Shown here piece after piece: positions 18,006 through 27,761 of a DNA stretch of 64,000 bases. The DNA is from Dinoroseobacter sp049800835 (GTDB lineage: Bacteria; Pseudomonadota; Alphaproteobacteria; Rhodobacterales; Rhodobacteraceae). A program made the translations under genes and the position numbers. The first letter of the stretch is position 1. Each line of letters opens with the position of its first letter. Below the pieces are notes generated by a model that worked only from the letters and a program-made list of their open reading frames with translations, was not told where the DNA came from and did not search any database. The stretch spans positions 930,001-994,000 of the forward strand of contig NZ_JBNAFU010000001.1 in NCBI RefSeq assembly GCF_049800835.1, read 5' to 3'.

Positions 18006-19265
18006 TCAGACATCCCTCGCCAATCGCAGGCCCATCATCTGCCAGCGTTGGTGCGGGTAGAAGAAGGTGCGATACGTCGCGCGCATCTGGTCCCGCGGCG
18101 TGGCGCAGGATCCGCCGCGCAAGACGCGCTGATTGACCATGAACTTGCCGTTGTACTCGCCGAGCGCGCCTGCGGGTGCGATAAAGCCGGGATAGGGCGC
18201 GAAATCCGATGCCGTCCATTCCCAGACATCGCCCCACACCCCGTCGCCGGGCAGCGGCCGAAGCGCGCCTGTCGCGCTCGCGTCCCCCATGAGGTTGCCG
18301 TGGATCTCGCGGTCTCGAAAGGCGACCTCATGTTCTGCTTCGGTCGGCAGTCTTGCCCCCGACCAGCGCGCAAACGCATCTGCCTCGTAGTAGCTGACAT
18401 GGACGACAGGCGCTTCGAGCGCGACGGGCTGCGGGCCTCGCAGGGTGTAGGTCCACCATTCACCGTCCTGCTGCCACCAATAGAGCGGATGCGCCCAGCC
18501 CTCACGCTCTGCCACGGCGTGACCTTCCATCAACCAGTGGCGCGGATCGGCGTAGCCGCCATCCTCCATGAACGCGATCCAGTCGCGGTTGGTGACGGGG
18601 CGATCACCGATTTCGAACGGGCGCAGAACAACCTGATGGCGGGGGCGTTCGCAATCGTAGGCAAACGCGCGTCCCGCGTGGCCGATTTCGACCAGACCAC
18701 CCGCGTGGCGCGTGAACCCTTGCGGGACTTCCCGGGTCACGGGCAATGGCTCGGGGTCCTTGTAGACCGGCAGCAGCGGGTTGAAGCTCAGCCCATGCAG
18801 CAAATCCGTAACCAGCAATTCCTGATGCTGCATTTCGTGGTGGCACCCCAATTCCACGAGGGCTGCGATGTCATCAGCATCCGCGCGTCCAGCAGACATC
18901 AGAGCGGCCAACGCATCCTCGACAAAGGATCGGTAGGCCCGCACCGCATCCCCACCCGGGCGCGAGACGAGACCACGTTTGTCCCGCGCGTGACGTGGCC
19001 CGGCCTGCGTGTAGTAGGAATTGAACAGGTACGCGAAACGATCGTCGGGGGAGGCGTAGTCCGGTACGCGCGGTTTGAGGATGAACTCCTCGAAAAACCA
19101 CGTGGTATGGGCGAGATGCCACTTGACCGGAGAGGCGTCCTCCATGCTTTGCAGCATGGTATCCTCGGGGCTCAGGGGCGCGACCAGCGCGTCGGTGCGC
19201 AGGCGGGTCCGCTCAAAGAGCGACAGGGCGTCAAGCGGCGGGAGGGGCGCTGGCAGCGGGCTCAT
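18006..19265 (-). CDS. egtB: Ergothioneine biosynthesis protein EgtB
   Basis: A 419-residue non-haem iron sulfoxide synthase joining hercynine to a thiol. The N-terminal DinB-like part has HLAHTTWFFEEF and HHEMQHQELLVTDLLHG, supplying the iron-binding His residues. The C-terminal formylglycine-enzyme-like domain has WEWTASDFAPYPGF and VLRGGSCATP. It is the first gene of the minus-strand set egtB-egtD-TPP enzyme-CoA-transferase. The partner C-S lyase EgtE/EgtC is not in this window. Confidence 0.96.
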   Translation of the reverse strand: MSPLPAPLPPLDALSLFERTRLRTDALVAPLSPEDTMLQSMEDASPVKWHLAHTTWFFEEFILKPRVPDYASPDDRFAYLFNSYYTQAGPRHARDKRGLVSRPGGDAVRAYRSFVEDALAALMSAGRADADDIAALVELGCHHEMQHQELLVTDLLHGLSFNPLLPVYKDPEPLPVTREVPQGFTRHAGGLVEIGHAGRAFAYDCERPRHQVVLRPFEIGDRPVTNRDWIAFMEDGGYADPRHWLMEGHAVAEREGWAHPLYWWQQDGEWWTYTLRGPQPVALEAPVVHVSYYEADAFARWSGARLPTEAEHEVAFRDREIHGNLMGDASATGALRPLPGDGVWGDVWEWTASDFAPYPGFIAPAGALGEYNGKFMVNQRVLRGGSCATPRDQMRATYRTFFYPHQRWQMMGLRLARDV

Positions 19266-19540
19266 GTCACACGCGTCCCTGCGGTGACAATCTGCGCCGG
19301 AGCGCCGGTGCGGTCAATCGACCTGAATACGTCATGAAAACCTCTTTCCGGGGATGGCCAGCTTGCTGCGTCGCCGCGGTTGCCTGCAAGCCCTGACCAG
19401 TCTCTTTCGATCAAGGCCTCGTGAGGGAAACCGCTGTCGGCATAAAACAGCCGGTACGTAACAAGAGAACGGCGCTCAGCGCAGTTTTCGCAGAAAACGG
19501 ACGACCGGTGCGCGGCCCCTGCCCGCGCACCGGTCAAGAC

Positions 19541-20482
19541 CTAGCTGGACATGAACCCCGGATTGACGCGCAAGGCTTCGGCAAACCTGTCAATCAGAAC
19601 GGATCGCGCCCTTCTGGGTGACAGATGCGCAGGAAGGTCGACGGGATCACCCAACGCCCCGATCACCTTTGCGACGGTCTTGGGCGGCAGCTTCAATATC
19701 TCGGCGATCGCGCAGACATATCCCTCCGCTGCCTGGGCTTGGTTTCCCAAGCTCACAACACCGACAAATTCCGTCAGTTCGAAACACGTCAAACGATCCA
19801 GAAAACTGTTTGGCAGCGACTCCAGAGAGTTTGCGGTGAATATCCAACTCACCTCGCTGAAATCAACGTCCACACCAAGGAACTCGTCAAACAGGCCACA
19901 GGAGGTGGACGTCTCCAGAAACGGCAGCATCGCGTCCACCCAACTGCCCCGCGCCGGATCGCTGGCATGCTTGTCGATCTCGTCGAGGATGATGACCGGA
20001 TTGCTTCGACCCGTGCGCGCCATGATCTGGGCGGGCAACGCCGGCAGGCCCGTCGTGTAACCAGGGGATGTTCCCAACAAAGTGCGCGGATCGTTCTTGC
20101 CCGAGACAGACAAGACTTGGGAGGCAAGTCCGGCCTGATCTGCCAGCAGCCGGGCAAGAGTGGTTTTGCCCACGCCTGTCGGACCATGCAGAAGCACCGG
20201 CGAGAGCGTGAAGGCCTCTGCCTTGCAGAAGCTCGCGAGGCAGGCGCGGTTCGCGGCCCATCGAATAACCTCTTTCGCATTTGGTGCCCTGGCCGACAAT
20301 GCAGCCTCGTAGGCTTCGGCATCCGGGGGCGGTGTCTGCCCGACACCTTTCCACAAGGCATTCACGGATTTGATCTTGCGGTCGCTTGCGGCCTCTCCTC
20401 GGAAAGGGACGGAACCGGCGACGATCTTTGCGCCGTATGGGGTGGTTTCGGCGGTTTCGCCGACGCTCTGGGACTCATACAT
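19541..20482 (-). CDS. AAA+ ATPase of the CHAT protease cluster
   Basis: A 313-residue cytosolic AAA+ ATPase. Walker A is GPTGVGKTT at residues 100-108, Walker B VIILDEIDKH near 163-172, a sensor-1 Asn lies in WIFTANSLESL, and an arginine-finger candidate in FLDRLTCFEL. The core resembles the Lon ATPase module, but no protease domain follows. About 90 residues precede the ATPase core. It is the last of five minus-strand genes; the exported vWA-like gene ends 60 bases upstream. Partner and substrate are unknown; it could remodel or gate the CHAT protein. Confidence 0.85.
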   Translation of the reverse strand: MYESQSVGETAETTPYGAKIVAGSVPFRGEAASDRKIKSVNALWKGVGQTPPPDAEAYEAALSARAPNAKEVIRWAANRACLASFCKAEAFTLSPVLLHGPTGVGKTTLARLLADQAGLASQVLSVSGKNDPRTLLGTSPGYTTGLPALPAQIMARTGRSNPVIILDEIDKHASDPARGSWVDAMLPFLETSTSCGLFDEFLGVDVDFSEVSWIFTANSLESLPNSFLDRLTCFELTEFVGVVSLGNQAQAAEGYVCAIAEILKLPPKTVAKVIGALGDPVDLPAHLSPRRARSVLIDRFAEALRVNPGFMSS

Positions 20483-20541
20483 GGCGATGGCTCCTTTCTC
20501 CGAAGACAGCGGTCCCGACGGGATCGGGACCGCGTGTCGTC

Positions 20542-21741
20542 TCAGCTTTTGGCGAAGGAAATGAAGACTGCCTCACCGACCTGAATGACAGGTGTTCGCA
20601 GACGGTCATCGGCTTCGGTGCGGATCCCGACAGTAATGCCGCCACCGCCATCTCTGGACCCGACGATTTGCAATTGCCCCCGGGTGACCGGCACGGCGAC
20701 CTTCAAGGCCCGCTTGCGCAGTGGCACCTCATAGGACACATCGCCTGATACGATCAGCACATGGTCGCCATCCTCGGAATCCGTATCGTGCAGCCAGACG
20801 GTCTGCATCACGACCTCGCCAATCTCGACGCCTTTCATCAGCTTCAACTTCTCGGCGTTCGGCAGGTTCAGGCCGGCGATCTTCTTGAGTTGCTCGGGCG
20901 AGGATGCCGAAGGGGCAACCAGCGCCAGCCGGGCATCGACCATCGCGGGTCGCGTGACAGCCGCGTCCAGCGTGAACTCCTTGGCATTGCTGGCATCCCG
21001 CTTGGCTGCGCGGTCAAAGCAGTGCGGCAGGTTGGGTGAGAAGGTCGCAAGCTGGCCGCCATAGCCGGACACCAGAAGCGACAGGGCCCGCTCGACACCA
21101 TTGCGATGGGTCGGCATCTTGACCCAGGCCTCGTCGGTCGAACAGAAATGCACCTGCATACCGCCCAGCGCCGCACCGCCCGAAGGTTGACCATAAGGCG
21201 ACAATCCGGCATCGAGGGTGAAGTGAGCGTCGTTCGGGTAGCCATGCGCCATGGTGAATTCAACCGCTTTCGGGTCATGCAGCCGCGGGCTGCCAACGAC
21301 CACCACGACAGGATCGTCAGACGCCATGTAACGCAGTTGATCAAGCACCTCCGGGAATGCCGTCTGCATGCTTGGAACCGTGATGTCTGCACGCTGGTAC
21401 GTCTTGACAGAGGCGACGAGATGGTCCCGGAGCGCGCTGGCGGTGGGCTTTAGGAACTTTTTCTTGTGACCGGCGCTGCGGGCGATCAACTCACCTTTTT
21501 CATCATTTGGGATAGCCACCTGCGCGATTTCGTTCTGCGCGGGTCCGTCATAAAGCGTTACGGTGTCTCCGGGTTGCAGGGCCATCATGGCGGAAGCGAT
21601 CTGCCGACCGACCGCTTCGGCGACATCTTCCGGATAAGCGTTGCTGAGAACGAATATCTGAGAACTCGCCTTGGCCTCAAGCGGCGCGGACAGGCTCAGC
21701 GCCACGGCTGCGGAACGGGCGAAGGTGCTGGGTCGAAACAT
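20542..21741 (-). CDS. Exported protein with degenerate vWA-like fold
   Basis: A 399-residue protein starting at ATG 21741, with a signal peptide of about 26 residues (cleavage after LEAKA). The mature part starts QIFVLSNAYPEDVAEAVG and later has DPVVVVVGSPRLHD, spaced like strands 1 and 4 of a von Willebrand A fold, but the metal-site DxSxS is absent. The fold guess is inference. The last 80 residues are beta-rich, with GSRDGGGG. A GGGA-N16-CCCC motif (21849-21872) lies 107 bases before the start. No family was recognised. Confidence 0.8.
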   Translation of the reverse strand: MFRPSTFARSAAVALSLSAPLEAKASSQIFVLSNAYPEDVAEAVGRQIASAMMALQPGDTVTLYDGPAQNEIAQVAIPNDEKGELIARSAGHKKKFLKPTASALRDHLVASVKTYQRADITVPSMQTAFPEVLDQLRYMASDDPVVVVVGSPRLHDPKAVEFTMAHGYPNDAHFTLDAGLSPYGQPSGGAALGGMQVHFCSTDEAWVKMPTHRNGVERALSLLVSGYGGQLATFSPNLPHCFDRAAKRDASNAKEFTLDAAVTRPAMVDARLALVAPSASSPEQLKKIAGLNLPNAEKLKLMKGVEIGEVVMQTVWLHDTDSEDGDHVLIVSGDVSYEVPLRKRALKVAVPVTRGQLQIVGSRDGGGGITVGIRTEADDRLRTPVIQVGEAVFISFAKS

Positions 21742-21848
21742 TGGACTACTCCTTTGTCGGGTTTCTGCTTCGGGATCAGGATGCGCGACGCGGGCGTAGG
21801 GCTCCAGAAAACCAAACTTGATCAAAGTCTTGGGCGGCTGGAATAAAT

Positions 21849-21872
21849 GGGACTTAAATCGGCAATCGCCCC
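21849..21872 (-). promoter_or_regulatory. Shared GGGA-N16-CCCC motif, copy A
   Basis: On the plus strand GGGA and CCCC flank 16 bases containing CTTAAAT. Read with the gene, it ends in ATTTAAGTCCC. It lies 107 bases before the exported vWA-like gene. Copies B (27762-27785) and C (23064-23087) sit at similar distances before other genes of the cluster. It may be an operator or promoter; the similarity was judged by eye. Confidence 0.45.
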
Positions 21873-21931
21873 ATCCGACGCGAAAACGGCCCGGAGGACC
21901 CGGGCCGTTCACGCGGTTTTGCAGGAGGGCG

Positions 21932-22975
21932 TCAGGCGAGTTGGATGAACCTCGTTTCGGCTTCGGCCATGTAGGCATCCCGCTGCCGTTGCAAATGGGC
22001 GATGCGGGCGTGGGCCTCTTCCACTGTTTTTTCGCGGATCGATTGGGTGTCCGACAAAACCGCCTCGAACCCGGCACGCTCCCTCGCAAGATCATCCAGC
22101 CGGGCTTCGAGCGGTTTGATCAGGTTTTCGGTCAGCGTGTAATCCTCGCAAATCCGAACATCGCGCACGCGGCCCTTTTCCGTGCGTGTCCGCAACACAG
22201 CGCGGATGCCAAGCGCCGCAGAGAACAGCACATCCGACAGCACGTGGGTCAGCAGCAAGGCAGTCCCCAGTGCGGAGGTCGGAAACAGGGTTTCCATCAG
22301 GCTGGACTCTTCCTCATCCATGGAGAAAAGCGCCTCTTCGGTGCCTTCGAGCCCGATGAACAGCCAGCCGGTCAGCAGCGCCCAGACCACAAAGGATGTG
22401 ACCGCCAGAAGCACGATACGTTTTCCGATGCGCCGCAGCTTGTCGAGATCCGGTTCGAAGGCCACGAACGCGGCGATCCCGGTTGCCGCCAAGACCACCG
22501 GAAAGGCGTAACCGATCGACCGCAGCCAGGAGCCACTCAGTTCCAGGCTAAAGGTCGAACCCTTGACGAAGGCCGCCACGACGTAGACCGCCATGACGAG
22601 CGCTGCGATGCTCAGCAGCAGTTCGAAGCCGGCCTTGATCCGGTCCCCAACGGGCAGACGGTAGACTTTCACGCCGGAGCATTCATAGCGCACTTCGTAG
22701 CGCAAATACGTCTTGAGCAACTCCAGCATCGGCGTCAGTTTTTCGGTGGTGCGTGCCTCGTCCCGCTTGATCCGGTCTATATGGCTCTGTGCCTCGGCAG
22801 CGGCTGCATTGGTGGCCACACTGGCCAGTCCTTCCGCGATCCGACCCGCCGCGATCTTGGGATCGGGTGCCGACAGAGCGGGCTTGAGGTCCGCATCCGT
22901 CAGGACCGGCGCGCACAGGTTCCTCCGCAAGCGATCGGCGAGCCCTGCAGGTTCTGGCAGTGAATGCACGTTCAT
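21932..22975 (-). CDS. Four-helix membrane protein with coiled-coil ends
   Basis: A 347-residue protein starting at ATG 22975, which has a clear AAAGGAG site. Residues 1-110 are soluble and partly helical. Four hydrophobic spans follow between about residues 120 and 260, for example LLLSIAALVMAVYVVAAFV and VLLAVTSFVVWALLTGWLF. The last 70 residues are highly charged and helical, ending in QRQRDAYMAEAETRFIQLA-like coiled coil. No family is recognised. Its position between the CHAT gene and the exported vWA-like gene suggests a link between cytosol and periplasm. Confidence 0.82.
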   Translation of the reverse strand: MNVHSLPEPAGLADRLRRNLCAPVLTDADLKPALSAPDPKIAAGRIAEGLASVATNAAAAEAQSHIDRIKRDEARTTEKLTPMLELLKTYLRYEVRYECSGVKVYRLPVGDRIKAGFELLLSIAALVMAVYVVAAFVKGSTFSLELSGSWLRSIGYAFPVVLAATGIAAFVAFEPDLDKLRRIGKRIVLLAVTSFVVWALLTGWLFIGLEGTEEALFSMDEEESSLMETLFPTSALGTALLLTHVLSDVLFSAALGIRAVLRTRTEKGRVRDVRICEDYTLTENLIKPLEARLDDLARERAGFEAVLSDTQSIREKTVEEAHARIAHLQRQRDAYMAEAETRFIQLA

Positions 22976-23063
22976 GGCGATCTCCTTTTTCAACATGGTC
23001 CCATGCTCCGAGAAACGCCTGATTTTCGGAAGAAAACGAAATTCCAAGAAATGAAGTGGCGAC

Positions 23064-23087
23064 GTGAATTAAAGGTAAAGAAATCCC
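23064..23087 (-). promoter_or_regulatory. Shared GTGA-N16-TCCC motif, copy C
   Basis: GTGA and TCCC flank 16 bases containing ATTAAAGG. On the coding strand it reads GGGATTT...TTTAATTCAC. It lies 88 bases before the membrane protein start, in the 132-base space after the CHAT gene. See copies A and B. Confidence 0.45.
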
Positions 23088-23107
23088 TAACGGAGAATTC
23101 AGGCGCG

Positions 23108-26100
23108 TTAGAGGTCTGCGGGCGCAACACCGATGGCGACATAGGCTGCCCAGTAAAATGGATGGCGGTCCAGGACCAGGACGTCCTCTGTCGCAGCACC
23201 ATCGCCGGAGTTTCGCATCGTCGGCTCCGCTGCGCGCGCGATGGGCACAGGAACCGCTGCAGGGTCCGGCGACCGCACGATCAACGCTTTGGGCGAAGCT
23301 GGCTCTGCCCCGGTTTCCAGAATGAACCGCAGCGCCGCATCGCCGCCCAGAGCGGCGGCCAACTGTGAGCGCGCCAGCGCCAGCGGCATCGCGTATTTCG
23401 CTGGACCCAGATGCAGGATCAGCGCGGCGTTCAAAACAAGGGCCGTGGCGGTTGGCGTCACGGGAAACAAGGTCGAGACGACCATAGGCACCCGAAGGGA
23501 CAAGGCATAGGCGAACCCATTGAACTCATCCGGCAGAGACAGCCCAACAGGAGCTGTCTCGCATGCCCCAAGCACGCAGACGCGCAAGCTCGAAAGGTCG
23601 GCAGCACACTCCTCCATGCGCGACAGGGTCATCATATCACCCGGCCACGCTGCTGATGCGGCCTCTTCCGAAGCCAATGGGCCGGCCATCAAAAGACCAG
23701 AGCCGCTGCCGCGGTCCCGATCCCAGCCGCCGTGGCAAAAAAAGACCGCGTGGGACGCGCCCGAGATTTCGGCGCAAACGGCTGGGATGGTCGCATCGCG
23801 CTGCGCAAGCTCCACCCTCTGGTTCGGAGAAAACAGTGACCATCCCGGCGCCTCCCATCCATCTTGCATCTTCGGGCGTCCATCCGACCCAAGCCGCCGG
23901 GTCAGGCGCCATGTGCCATCCACAAGCGCATAGGTCCGCGCGACGGCCAGATCTTCGGTCGGGTCAGAGACGGCGAGCAACCGCTGTGTGCCTGTTTTTC
24001 GATGCTCGGCCATGCGTGTCGCATCCAACCAGGCAGCCGGGCTCTGGGCATAGGCGACGGCCCAATCGGCCAGAAACGGGCGCGCGCCCGACCCGGGCGC
24101 AGGTTTGGCGGCCCCAAGCGGCAGGCCGGCCAACCTGCCGGGCGGCACAAGGACAACTGACCCGCGTACCACCCCGGGCAAGAGTTCCCCGACTGCGCGC
24201 TGCAACGGCCCCATCAGAATGTCCCAAAGATCGCAAAGCAATACGTCAAGCGCTGCCATGAACGCACTCGCACCGGGCTGTGCCGGATCCCAAAGCTGTT
24301 GCGTGGTATCCGCGAAGGTCGTGGCATAGACATCCATCCACCCCGCACCAGGCGTATCCAACAGGCGCTCCACGGCCTGCCGGGTCAATCCGGGCAACTC
24401 GAGAAACCGCGCGCACGGCCCATCTGCGGGGTTGGCCGCAAGCAATACCCCCCCGCCGGTTTCAGACAGAAGCGGCACTGCCAATGCGGTATCTTCCGCT
24501 AGGGACGACGCGAGCGCATCGAGACCGTCCAATGCCTGCGCCGTCGTGCCGTCAGCATGCTGAACCAAGGCGGCTTCAAGCGCGACTTGTCTTTGCTTGA
24601 GGGTGTCCAGCGCGCTGTCATACTCTCGGGATACGTTTCCAGTGTCTTTCCCGGTCGTTTCGCGCATGCGGTCCAGCGCCTGCACCTGCGTACGCGCAGA
24701 AAGCATCTCGTCCCGGAGCTCGGAAATGGCGTCTCCGGCGCGTCTGAGAGAAATGTCGCGCGTGGCGCGGATCGAGCGCCCCTGCCCGACCGCCGCGAAT
24801 GCTCCGGAAAGGTCACCCCGGCGCGCGCGCAGCACGGCAAGGCGATCACCCACCCCCGAAAGCGCCCGAAGGGCAGTTTCCTGCCCGTCGGTGTCCGGCA
24901 GCGAAATCACAAGGCGGTTGCCCTGGTCCAGCAGCTGTCGCAGAGCGCCCTCAGCCGCGCTGTGACCAGCGACGAAAAGTGCATGGCAGTGCACTTCGGC
25001 GGCGTTCAGCCATCTGCGCGGGTCCAAAAGGACATCATAGGTCTGCATTGCGCGCGCAGCAGCATCAACGGCACGCTGCAAAAGCCGGTCGGACGCGGAC
25101 AGACCATTCTCTGCCTGCCAGACCAGCAATTCGGCCAGCGCCACCAGCGGATCAAACGCACGCACGGCATCCTCGGGCGCTGCGAAAACATCGAGCGCGA
25201 TCTCGTAAAGCTCTGCTGCACGGCGCGCGTCAGGACCGTCCACGGCCACCGGCGCGTGCCGGTCCGGCGGCAAGCGTTTGGCGCGCTGCGCGTAGGCCAT
25301 GCCGCAGTTGAACGAGAAAGAGGCAATGGGCGACGCATCCTGCGGCATCTGCAATTGCGCCAGACGCTGCTCAAGAAGTGAGATCGCGGCATCCAGGTCG
25401 CTGAGTTGCGCGGCACCCGTCTGGTGCTGAGCCCTGGTCAAAAGCGCGCCCGCCTTCTCTGCCTCGATTTCGGACACCATGGCGCTATCCGTGTCGCGAT
25501 CAAACGGCGCGGCGGCTTTTTCATAGTAGTCAATGGCGCGGGTCAGATCTGCGCGCGCCTGTGCCCCGCTGGTGTTTTCGCCACGTTCGAACCAGGCGGT
25601 CGCTAGGTTGCGTGCAACGCGCGCCGCGCCGAATGTGTCTCCAAGCTCCTGCTTCGTTTCGTAGGCTTCGCCGAAAACGGCCAGCGCCTTGTCGAACATC
25701 TTGAGTGCTTCATAGCCGATCTCGCTCTCGGCCATGCTACTGAGCACAATCGCCTGATCCATGAGGCAATCGGCATGTTCCCCGCGCGCGCCGAGTCGAA
25801 TCCAGATTTTTTCGGCCTCCCGATGCGCGGCATGTGCAACTTCCAGATCCTGACGCGCCGGCGTGCCTGCCTTGCGGCGCGACATCGACCAGAAGGCGTT
25901 CGCGCGATGGGTCCATGCCCGCGCAAGATCGCCTTCGTTTCCCGGGGTGCGAAACGTCTCGATCGCTTGCGCACAAAGCGCGGCCGCGGCCTCGAAGTCC
26001 TGCAATCCGCCCTGCGCGGTCCGCGTGCGCCCTCGGTGCGACAGGACCACCGATTGGTTCACCATCGCCTTGACCCGCGCGCCGCGATGTTCGTCTCCGC

Positions 26101-27001
26101 CCCAGATCTCGCGCAGGTCCTCGAAGCTTTCGATAGCCGCGGTCAGCGACGCGTCGCGCAGAGCGCCATCTTCGTGTTGCGCCTTGGTGAACAGCGTCAC
26201 GGCCAGACTGAAGCGCGCGTTTGCCGCAATCTGCAGGTGCTCATGCCGCTTCGCCAGACGAACGGTTTCTTCGAAAAGCGCAATGGCTTGCGTCATGGCC
26301 GCATCGGCAGCCGCGCCACTGGTGCGCGAGGCTCTTTGCTGGAAACACGAGGCGAGGTTGCTCTGTACCAGGATATGGTCGCGGGTATGTGTCTCGATTT
26401 TCCACGTGACGAGCAGTTCTTCATAGGCGGCGACGGCCTCGTCAATGTCCTTGGGTGCGTCCTGCGACATGCCGCTTGCTGCACGGTCCACGCGCAAACC
26501 TGCCTCCAGAAACCGCGCATCCGCCAACAGGGCCGGCACGTCCGCGCTTTCCGCGACGCCGTTGCACAGGCCGATTGCCTCGGCCCAGAGGTCCGTTGCC
26601 TGCGCTGGCGGTGATGTTTGGGCCAGGTGTTTCATCTGTGTCGCGCGTGCCAGTTGCAAAACGCCGAGGCGCGCGCCCGTGACCACGTCCGACCACCCGG
26701 CAGAGGCGTCCAGCAGGGCGGCAGGGTCCATGTCGAAGGACTGGTCTTTTGGCCAGATAAGCGCGTTGACCTGCTCCGGATCCGCCCCGGGAGCCTTCAC
26801 AGACAGCTCAAGCGCAGTGGACACAGTGACCAACCGCCTTTGCCCGGCCTCGTCCCGGGTCGTCAGCCCCTCTCGCAGCAGATCATCGCGTGCGCTTCGG
26901 CGTTCAGCCTCCGTCAGAGATACCAGGAAAACCGGCACATCCTTCTCGGGTCGCTCAAGGATACGCGCAATAAAATCAGACACAAATACCCTCAGGATCA
27001 C
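23108..27001 (-). CDS. Giant TPR-CHAT caspase-like protease
   Basis: A 1297-residue protein without signal peptide. The N-terminal 100 residues are unrecognised; residues about 120-900 are helical repeats of TPR type (for example DLDAAISLLEQRLAQLQM and ADLTRAIDYYEKAAA). The C-terminal CHAT domain keeps both expected catalytic residues: His1090 in AVFFCHGGWD and Cys1147 in CVLGACETAPVG, followed by VPMVVSTLFPV. CHAT proteases are separase/caspase relatives often used in defence or cell-death circuits. It is preceded after 50 bases by a small secreted-protein gene and followed by the membrane protein, exported protein and AAA+ ATPase. Confidence 0.88.
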   Translation of the reverse strand: MILRVFVSDFIARILERPEKDVPVFLVSLTEAERRSARDDLLREGLTTRDEAGQRRLVTVSTALELSVKAPGADPEQVNALIWPKDQSFDMDPAALLDASAGWSDVVTGARLGVLQLARATQMKHLAQTSPPAQATDLWAEAIGLCNGVAESADVPALLADARFLEAGLRVDRAASGMSQDAPKDIDEAVAAYEELLVTWKIETHTRDHILVQSNLASCFQQRASRTSGAAADAAMTQAIALFEETVRLAKRHEHLQIAANARFSLAVTLFTKAQHEDGALRDASLTAAIESFEDLREIWGGDEHRGARVKAMVNQSVVLSHRGRTRTAQGGLQDFEAAAALCAQAIETFRTPGNEGDLARAWTHRANAFWSMSRRKAGTPARQDLEVAHAAHREAEKIWIRLGARGEHADCLMDQAIVLSSMAESEIGYEALKMFDKALAVFGEAYETKQELGDTFGAARVARNLATAWFERGENTSGAQARADLTRAIDYYEKAAAPFDRDTDSAMVSEIEAEKAGALLTRAQHQTGAAQLSDLDAAISLLEQRLAQLQMPQDASPIASFSFNCGMAYAQRAKRLPPDRHAPVAVDGPDARRAAELYEIALDVFAAPEDAVRAFDPLVALAELLVWQAENGLSASDRLLQRAVDAAARAMQTYDVLLDPRRWLNAAEVHCHALFVAGHSAAEGALRQLLDQGNRLVISLPDTDGQETALRALSGVGDRLAVLRARRGDLSGAFAAVGQGRSIRATRDISLRRAGDAISELRDEMLSARTQVQALDRMRETTGKDTGNVSREYDSALDTLKQRQVALEAALVQHADGTTAQALDGLDALASSLAEDTALAVPLLSETGGGVLLAANPADGPCARFLELPGLTRQAVERLLDTPGAGWMDVYATTFADTTQQLWDPAQPGASAFMAALDVLLCDLWDILMGPLQRAVGELLPGVVRGSVVLVPPGRLAGLPLGAAKPAPGSGARPFLADWAVAYAQSPAAWLDATRMAEHRKTGTQRLLAVSDPTEDLAVARTYALVDGTWRLTRRLGSDGRPKMQDGWEAPGWSLFSPNQRVELAQRDATIPAVCAEISGASHAVFFCHGGWDRDRGSGSGLLMAGPLASEEAASAAWPGDMMTLSRMEECAADLSSLRVCVLGACETAPVGLSLPDEFNGFAYALSLRVPMVVSTLFPVTPTATALVLNAALILHLGPAKYAMPLALARSQLAAALGGDAALRFILETGAEPASPKALIVRSPDPAAVPVPIARAAEPTMRNSGDGAATEDVLVLDRHPFYWAAYVAIGVAPADL

Positions 27002-27051
27002 CGCCGCCTTGTCCAGCCTTACCCGATTTGCACTGGCAGGTCAGCCGAAAC

Positions 27052-27669
27052 TCAGCGGCGGCCACGGGGTGGTGGCATTACGCGCCGGAACTCGCCCCCG
27101 ATACGTCCAGCCGGTGTTCCGCGAAACGTCTTGAGCTGCTTGGCTGTGGACCGGGCCACAACGGGGTAGGCATTGTGAATCCGAAACCCCAGTTTGCTTT
27201 TGGGGTCGCGTTGCAGAACGACGCGCGCGCCGTAAGACGGGATCGGTCTGCCGCCGGGCACCGCAGCCGTACCGATGCGTCCGCCTCCGGCATTGATGCC
27301 TTGCAGGGGCCTGGAGCCTTGCGTTCCCAGCGTCAACCGAGACCCCGGTTTGCCCTTCGATGACCTGAGCCACTGTGCAATCTGTTTGCTTTCGCCGCGA
27401 ATGATGTTCTGCGTCGCCCTAACCGCCGCTTTCTTGTCGGTGAAACTGCTCTTGATCTTGCCGCTCTGGTTTGCAGCGGACTTCAGGGTCGACTTGCTTT
27501 GCCCGATATGGGTCTTGCTGTGGGTTGCAACGCGGGACAGTTCCTTGCCGACCCATTGCGCACGCGCCATCTTGCTGATCTGCGCGGCATTCGGTGTCGC
27601 ATAGTCAGCAGCCGCGGAGGCAGTCGCGGCCAGCAGTGCGACAGTTGCCAGGGTATAAATCGTCTTCAT
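27052..27669 (-). CDS. Small secreted basic protein, first gene of the CHAT operon
   Basis: A 205-residue protein starting at ATG 27669 (AAGGAG seven bases upstream). A signal peptide of about 20 residues ends ATASA-AA. The mature protein is strongly basic, rich in Lys, Ser and Gln in its first half and Gly, Pro and Arg in its second, ending MPPPRGRR. No domain is recognised. It is 50 bases upstream of the CHAT gene and divergent from the exported protein at 27901. Confidence 0.78.
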   Translation of the reverse strand: MKTIYTLATVALLAATASAAADYATPNAAQISKMARAQWVGKELSRVATHSKTHIGQSKSTLKSAANQSGKIKSSFTDKKAAVRATQNIIRGESKQIAQWLRSSKGKPGSRLTLGTQGSRPLQGINAGGGRIGTAAVPGGRPIPSYGARVVLQRDPKSKLGFRIHNAYPVVARSTAKQLKTFRGTPAGRIGGEFRRVMPPPRGRR

Positions 27670-27761
27670 GATCGTCTCCTTCAATGAGCGTATGCACCTC
27701 ATTAAGGCGGGATTGCCGCGCGACAGCAGCCACACGGAATGGCATCAAAACGCCTGCGACC

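Noticed and set aside
19266..19540. Minus-strand frame of 91 residues upstream of egtB
   Set aside because: No ribosome binding site and no coherent sequence; treated as the egtB promoter region.
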